Assembly: GCA_964035575.1 (NCBI GenBank)
Contig: OZ037924.1
Span: 248,001 to 312,000 of the forward strand
Reading direction: 5' to 3'
Length of the DNA: 64,000 bases
Source of the DNA: Rhynchopus sp. YZ270_cl-10
Lineage: Eukaryota > Euglenozoa > Diplonemea > Diplonemida > Diplonemidae
How positions within the stretch are numbered: the stretch's first letter is position 1; each line of letters starts with the position of its first letter. Shown here in pieces: positions 59,898-64,000 of this stretch. The notes under the pieces were generated by a model. The model made no database searches, was not told the origin of the DNA, and was given only the letters and a program-made list of their open reading frames with translations. The translations under genes and the position numbers were made by a program.

Positions 59898-61019
59898 CAG
59901 GGAGGACTGCGCAAAAAGGCTGAGATGTGGTGTGCTGTTGGGTTACCAAATGTGGGGGGAAGGGGGGGGGGGAGGGAAAGAGGGGGGGGTTGGAAAGGAG
60001 TGTATGGTATTGTGCTGGTCTGCCCTGTGGGGGGGGGTTTGTTGGGTTGGTGTTGATAGTGAGGGTGGTTCTTGCGTGGAAGATGGTTCTAGGTTGTTGG
60101 GTTGGTGTTGGTGTTGTGACTATGTTAGCCCTTTATGGACCACGATATGGACCACACCAATTATCCTTGGATTCTTTCAAATTCAGATGAAATAATCAGA
60201 CAGAAACCACTATACACCTTAGTATTCAGCCCCAACGCCGCCCAACCACCGCCAAAATCGGGTCAAAAAAATGAGGTAGAGTATTGTTAGATTCATATAC
60301 TTTCAGTTCACAAAATTGAAAGTATTTGAGAGGGTCAACACATGCACCCTTTCTTTTTCTTTGGGTTTTAGATGGAGCATTGAACATTTTTATCCTAATC
60401 GTCGTTGCTCCATCATCTCCACAGAACGCCGTTCACCTTGGTAAAATGAAAATGTGTGGAAAAAGGGTTGGGAGGAGGGGTGGGGGGGACACATTTTGTA
60501 ATATGAAAAGGTCAACGTACTTGATAGATTTGGCCCGGAGGAAAGACCTGGGGGGGAGAAAGGGGGGATGGGAAAATGTCACGCAGCCAAAAAAAGGGAG
60601 AGGTGTTTTTTACGACCTGCTTGTTGCCTCTTTGTTGGCGCAAAAGGAAAAAGGGAAAATGTGAAAGATAGAACCAATATGCAGATGTGCAGATGCAACA
60701 AAATGAAGAAAACTTTAAATTTCTGAACAAAAGAAGAAAAAATACCCCATCACCCCATATTTTTTTTGAGAAATACCCTATTTTTGAGAACCAAACCAAA
60801 CACCTTAGAGAGCCCTCCCCTTTAAAAGAGTTGAAATGCTAAAAACGCATCTCGGTCGAGCACATGCAAAAGGGTGGGTCCGTACCATAAGTATACTATA
60901 AAATACACCAAAAAAACGTCAACGGGCGGCCTCTCACCGGACACACCAGGGGTTGCCCCCTTGACTTCTGTAACTCCACTTTACCTTATCCCCTCCCGCT
61001 CCTTCATAGCATCACCAAC
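59898..61019. other. Intergenic, no gene seen
   Basis: G-rich runs near 59950-60040 form the pyrimidine tract of the PIP kinase leader. An ATACTTTCA/TGAAAGTAT hairpin lies at 60297-60325. No gene. Confidence 0.6.
60297..60325. repeat. 9-bp inverted repeat ATACTTTCA
   Basis: Arms 60297-60305 and 60317-60325 pair perfectly. Related sequence at 19965-19994 (7-bp arms) and a half copy at 24135-24145. Confidence 0.6.
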
Positions 61020-62159
61020 TTATACGAGAAGTGGTGCCAACGCCTCAGCGACCTCCTTGCTGTGGGAGAGGACAAAGGCGTGAGGTGCGCCGGTTGTGTC
61101 GCGAAGCACCCTCGGGGAGGCCCCTTCTGCTGTCGTGCTGACGGTGCCCTCGGTAATGTTCTCGAGCTTTGCGTGCATATCCCCTACGAGGTGGTCTGCG
61201 ACCCAGCCGTCCTTTACGGCATAGTAGAACGTCGCCTTGTCTGCCAACGTGCCCAAGGCATCGGGGCAGGCCTCCTTGATGTGTATCATCTCCGTCCCTG
61301 CCATGTACAGTACATTGCTAATAATGGAGTAGTCTGCCATGTTCGCGATAGTGTGCAGTTGATGCGGGCAGTCCGTAGTAGCAAAGAGCCTGGCAGCCCG
61401 TTGACGCACTGCAAGCGGAAGGTATCCTAGAAGACCGGCAAAGCCTGCAACAACGTGGCGGATACCTGGTTTGGGGTTAATGAAAAAAAGGGGGTAAAAA
61501 AATATGGTTGATTCTCTCTGGATTGCTTTGGCTTGTATGTTTTTTTTTGCCGAAAAAGGCATTTTAGTTTGGTGCTGAAACTGCAAAAGATAAGCAAGAG
61601 ATTGCTTTAAACTTTGCTGAGTATATAGACTTACTATCTCTCTTTTGGCTAACGCTCCTTTGGTGGGGTGAATGCGAAACATACCCGGAAGAAACAGCGG
61701 ACGCATGATCGCATTGCTCCCTTTGACGATGTGCTCCACTGTTGGGAAGAGTCCTTTGTACGTTGCTACCTTATCCTCCACCATGCCCGCTGCCACGTGC
61801 ATGCCTATGAAGGCTCCCACAGAGTGACCTACAATGTGCACCCGAGCCTCTTGGTTCACGTCCAGGATGCGGGTCACGATCGACGACACGAACGTTATCT
61901 GGTCGTGCACGGAGAACGTCCCTTCATTCGCCCCCGAATGCCCTGCCAGCCCTATGCACACTGCACGGTGCTCCGTCAGCCCCAGCAAATGCGTAAGGAA
62001 CTCAGTGTAGAAGCTCGACGACCCTGGGTTGCCAGGGATCATGACAACGATATCGCGTGTGCACGTCTGTTTGAACACATCGTCCTCGGCACGAATCGCT
62101 ACCTTCGAAACGCGCACGGCGCCATCAATCACACCCTCCTCATCTCTAAATGTAAACAT
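61020..62159 (-). CDS. LDAH-like lipid-droplet hydrolase (alpha/beta hydrolase) with one intron
   Basis: Exon 1 is 62159-61685 and exon 2 61465-61020. The donor is GTATGT at 61684 and the acceptor ACCAG. Removing this 219-nt intron gives 306 residues and joins LFLPG to IRHVV in frame; without splicing the frame stays open (379 residues). LDAH features: GNPGSSSFYTEFL oxyanion region, nucleophile elbow GHSVGAF, FPTVEHI, a hydrophobic central segment, catalytic Asp in KDGWV and His in APHAFV. Family members act on lipid-droplet sterol esters or regulate droplets. Removal of the insert restores the family's usual length (about 310-325), which supports the intron. A short TIR element lies 42 nt upstream of the ATG. 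Confidence 0.8.
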   Translation of the reverse strand: MFTFRDEEGVIDGAVRVSKVAIRAEDDVFKQTCTRDIVVMIPGNPGSSSFYTEFLTHLLGLTEHRAVCIGLAGHSGANEGTFSVHDQITFVSSIVTRILDVNQEARVHIVGHSVGAFIGMHVAAGMVEDKVATYKGLFPTVEHIVKGSNAIMRPLFLPGMFRIHPTKGALAKREIVSLYTQQSLKQSLAYLLQFQHQTKMPFSAKKNIQAKAIQRESTIFFYPLFFINPKPGIRHVVAGFAGLLGYLPLAVRQRAARLFATTDCPHQLHTIANMADYSIISNVLYMAGTEMIHIKEACPDALGTLADKATFYYAVKDGWVADHLVGDMHAKLENITEGTVSTTAEGASPRVLRDTTGAPHAFVLSHSKEVAEALAPLLV

Positions 62160-62200
62160 TTGTGTAGGGGATGTTCTTTGGGAATTTTAAAAAAAGAGAA

Positions 62201-62309
62201 CCACCTGATTTTTATCCCGAGTATAGGTCCGTATAGGGCCGTTTTTGACCGTATACGCGCCGTGTACGTGGCCTGTACGCACCTATACGCGGGGTAAAAA
62301 ATCAGGTGA
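62201..62309. mobile_element. Short TIR element family, copy 2 (MITE-like)
   Basis: Ends CACCTGATTTTTATCCCG and CGGGGTAAAAAATCAGGTG, 109 bp long, with inner gtatagg/cctatac blocks shared with 36485-36588. No TA duplication is visible here. It sits in the 5' flank of the LDAH-like gene. Confidence 0.7.
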
Positions 62310-62788
62310 AAGAAATTAAAAAGATGAATGAGCAGATGAAAAATAGGGGGCAGGCGGAGGTGGAGATTGGCGTTTATGGAGATAATAACTTTTCTAGAGG
62401 GGTGGGAAGAGTGAGACTGGGAAAACATACAACAGAATGAGGCTGTGGGGGGGAGGGAGAGAAAAGGTACAAAAAAGTAATAATAAAAACACTCTGAATA
62501 TCAGACAATAAAAAAAGATCGAAGGGGCGTACAAACAAGAGGAAGGGGGTGGGGGTGGGGGGAAATCGTAGTAAAGTTGTTGTGCAAAACGGCCTCACCC
62601 TTAGCACACCGTAGCACACCCTGGTCGCAGACACCTGCAAAACAAAATCATTGGGAATATTGATCTAAGCGACATTCTTCTTTCTCAGCCACTTTAAAAG
62701 GTACAAAAAAGGGGGGCAATATCCCTGGCATTTTTTATTTTTTGAAAAATATCGCGGTGTATACTATCCGTGACACATTTTTCAACAA

Positions 62789-62832
62789 AAATAAGATAAA
62801 CCTAAGCCTCTCCGTGCTTAGTCACCTTTTAA
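62789..62832 (-). repeat. Hairpin repeat, A type (A8)
   Basis: Minus strand AAGGTGACTAAGC, loop ACGGAGAG, GCTTAGGTTTATCTT. Inner stem perfect; followed by poly-A on plus. Confidence 0.8.
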
Positions 62833-62843
62833 AAAAAAAAGTC

Positions 62844-62884
62844 AAGGTTAGAAAAAGATACAAAGCCCTCTGACAGTGTATCTA
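62844..62884 (-). repeat. Hairpin repeat, C type (C3)
   Basis: Plus strand aaagatacaaagccctc tgacagtgtatct: arms AGATACA/TGTATCT pair for seven bases, compared with four in C1/C2. Lies 16 nt after the stop of the coiled-coil gene. Confidence 0.75.
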
Positions 62885-62899
62885 AAAAAAAAACCCTCC

Positions 62900-64000
62900 C
62901 TATCGGGCAGGGAGACCTAACCTCCGCTCCAACTCGCGTACTCTGTTTGACTCTCCGTGACCGGTATCTCTCGCGTCTCTTGCGAGCATGGCACCTGCTG
63001 TGCCACCGTGTCTTGTTGGTGAAATGCTGCGGGGATGCCCAGCACCACCTGCACCACCCATAATTCTCATCGGGGTCTTCTGTGCAGAGTGCATGGCAGA
63101 ACGGTCTTTTGCCGACTCCATTGCTTCGTCCATGTAGGTAAGCCGTTCGTTCAGTCGCTGCATCGCAGTGTTCGTCGCAGACAGCCCTGTCAGCGAGGCG
63201 TCCAGCTGCATTGAGAGAGAGTCGTTCTTTCTGGACACCTCCAGCAGCTTTCCTTCAATGTCGTGTCGAAGCTGTACCACCAACCCAGGCCCATCACGTT
63301 GCAACACTTCTGCGAGGTCTTGGAGTTGTTTTTTCACGGCATCTTCCATAGACGAGAGCTTGGCTTTGAGAGCCATGGTGTCCTCGGTTGTCTGTGAGAG
63401 GTGCGTCTTTAGTGTCGCAACGTCGACGGAGATGGACCCAGCTTTGTCCACATCCTCACGTAGTGCAAGAGAAAGGGTGTGCAGCTCCCTGCATTGCTCC
63501 ATGAGGGTTTCGTGGTGGGTCTGCAGCTCGGTGTGCTCGGTGTGAAGGGTAGAGCATTGCTCGCGGAGGGTTTCGTGATCGTTTTGGAGTTCGCTGTGCT
63601 CAGAGTGGAGTGTTCTGCACTGTTCGACTAAGCCGTGGTGCTGGGTCTCAAGGTTTGTTGCGTGCTGTTCGAGGTTTGCAGTCTGTTGTTCAATGGTTGT
63701 GGTCTTTTGTTCAATGTTTTGAATGTTCATCGCCATATCGGTTTCCTTTTGGTTCAGAAGCTTGCATGCTGTGTTGATTGACTGCAAACCTTCCTGCAGA
63801 TCGTTTGTTCTTGCATCTGTTGCATTCACCTTAGAAGAAATCACCTCAATAGTAGCCTCGACCTTCATAGAAGAGGTGTGTAGATCTCTGCACTGTTCCA
63901 TCAAACTGTCAGTCCCTTGCTTCAAGGCGTCGTGCTGAGAGGTTAACATAGTATGCTCTGTGTGAAGATCCGCGCATTGCTGGTGAAGGTTTTCGTGTTG
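62900..64000 (-). CDS. Coiled-coil protein, C-terminal part (runs off right edge)
   Basis: The frame is open to the window edge, so the N-terminus is missing (at least 366 residues). Almost all of it is coiled coil with a degenerate module of about 21 residues, HETLxEQCxxLHTEHTELQ, repeated five to six times. This is followed by a long heptad region and a C-terminal tail with a Gly/Arg-rich segment (MRIMGGAGGAGHPRS) and a final short helix RVRELERRLGLPAR. No motor or membrane domain in view. Cytoskeletal or basal-body type proteins look like this, but function is unassigned. The stop overlaps a CTCCCT...AGGGAG hairpin at 62895-62914. Confidence 0.75.
   Translation of the reverse strand, partial: QHENLHQQCADLHTEHTMLTSQHDALKQGTDSLMEQCRDLHTSSMKVEATIEVISSKVNATDARTNDLQEGLQSINTACKLLNQKETDMAMNIQNIEQKTTTIEQQTANLEQHATNLETQHHGLVEQCRTLHSEHSELQNDHETLREQCSTLHTEHTELQTHHETLMEQCRELHTLSLALREDVDKAGSISVDVATLKTHLSQTTEDTMALKAKLSSMEDAVKKQLQDLAEVLQRDGPGLVVQLRHDIEGKLLEVSRKNDSLSMQLDASLTGLSATNTAMQRLNERLTYMDEAMESAKDRSAMHSAQKTPMRIMGGAGGAGHPRSISPTRHGGTAGAMLARDARDTGHGESNRVRELERRLGLPAR

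Larger units (their letters stand above)
62160..62899. other. Intergenic with TIR element and A/C hairpins
   Basis: Holds the TIR element at 62201-62309, hairpins A8 and C3, and poly-A/T. No gene. Confidence 0.6.

Noticed and set aside
23464..62884. Hairpin repeats as integron attC-like sites or a CRISPR array
   Set aside because: GTTGAAA resembles one attC half-site, and repeats with variable parts recall both systems. But spacing is irregular, there is no integrase or cas gene, and the genome is intron-bearing and eukaryotic.
23464..62884. Hairpin repeats as tRNA genes or tRNA-derived SINEs
   Set aside because: GCACGAGAGG weakly recalls box A, but there is no box B at proper spacing, no cloverleaf and no anticodon arm in any copy. 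No tRNA gene was found in the window.
1..64000. Spliced-leader RNA gene
   Set aside because: Looked for because of the leader pattern; no sequence like known SL exons and no tandem SL-type gene was seen here.

Overview
The window looks like a nuclear chromosome segment from a heterotrophic protist. It carries PPR, small-Tim, PIP kinase, receptor cyclase, astacin and sulfatase genes, plus short spliceosomal introns with GTATGT donors. Coding regions are GC-rich. Intergenic DNA is full of poly-A/T tracts and repeats. Every gene I can support, about two dozen over 64 kb, lies on the minus strand. Most start codons are preceded within about 15-60 nt by a pyrimidine-rich stretch ending in AG. Together these resemble a directional gene cluster with trans-spliced 5' ends, as in Euglenozoa. 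That placement is an inference, because no spliced-leader gene was found.

Layout. 1-1755: 5' part of a secreted Ser/Lys-repeat surface protein. 1766-13011: a recent tandem segmental duplication of a unit of about 4.2 kb. It holds two intact copies of a membrane-anchored P-loop ATPase gene with two introns, gene debris, and two chimeras of a subtilase-like fragment with a cysteine-rich protein. The second unit carries two near-identical 955-bp TA-flanked transposons in opposite orientation, one of them 2 nt upstream of the ATPase start codon. 13161-14871: a MAPEG protein and the intact cysteine-rich secreted protein that was the source of the chimeras. 15113-22877: a receptor cyclase, a WD40 protein and a membrane-anchored sulfatase. 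22878-26048: a gene-poor stretch crowded with short hairpin repeats. 26049-38137: CTD-type phosphatase, coiled-coil protein, RINT1-like tether, ankyrin protein, second receptor cyclase and PPR protein. 39670-48528: astacin-PA14 protease, SGNH esterase-like protein, RRM protein, an orphan and a small Tim chaperone. 49514-55141: tandem multipass membrane paralogues. 57021-64000: EF-hand/PIP kinase fusion, LDAH-like hydrolase and a coiled-coil protein that runs off the right edge.

The most unusual signal is a superfamily of 35-55 nt hairpin repeats between genes. The arms differ between subfamilies but still pair. The loop (GAGAGGC or GTGAGGC on the minus strand) and a 3' anchor (CATCTTTCAACYT) are conserved. 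Every intergenic copy found points the same way as the genes, which suggests they act as RNA. Several other non-autonomous transposons are delimited by terminal inverted repeats and target-site duplications: PIF/Harbinger-like, a 7-bp-duplication hAT-like element, and a 104-109 bp family with two copies.
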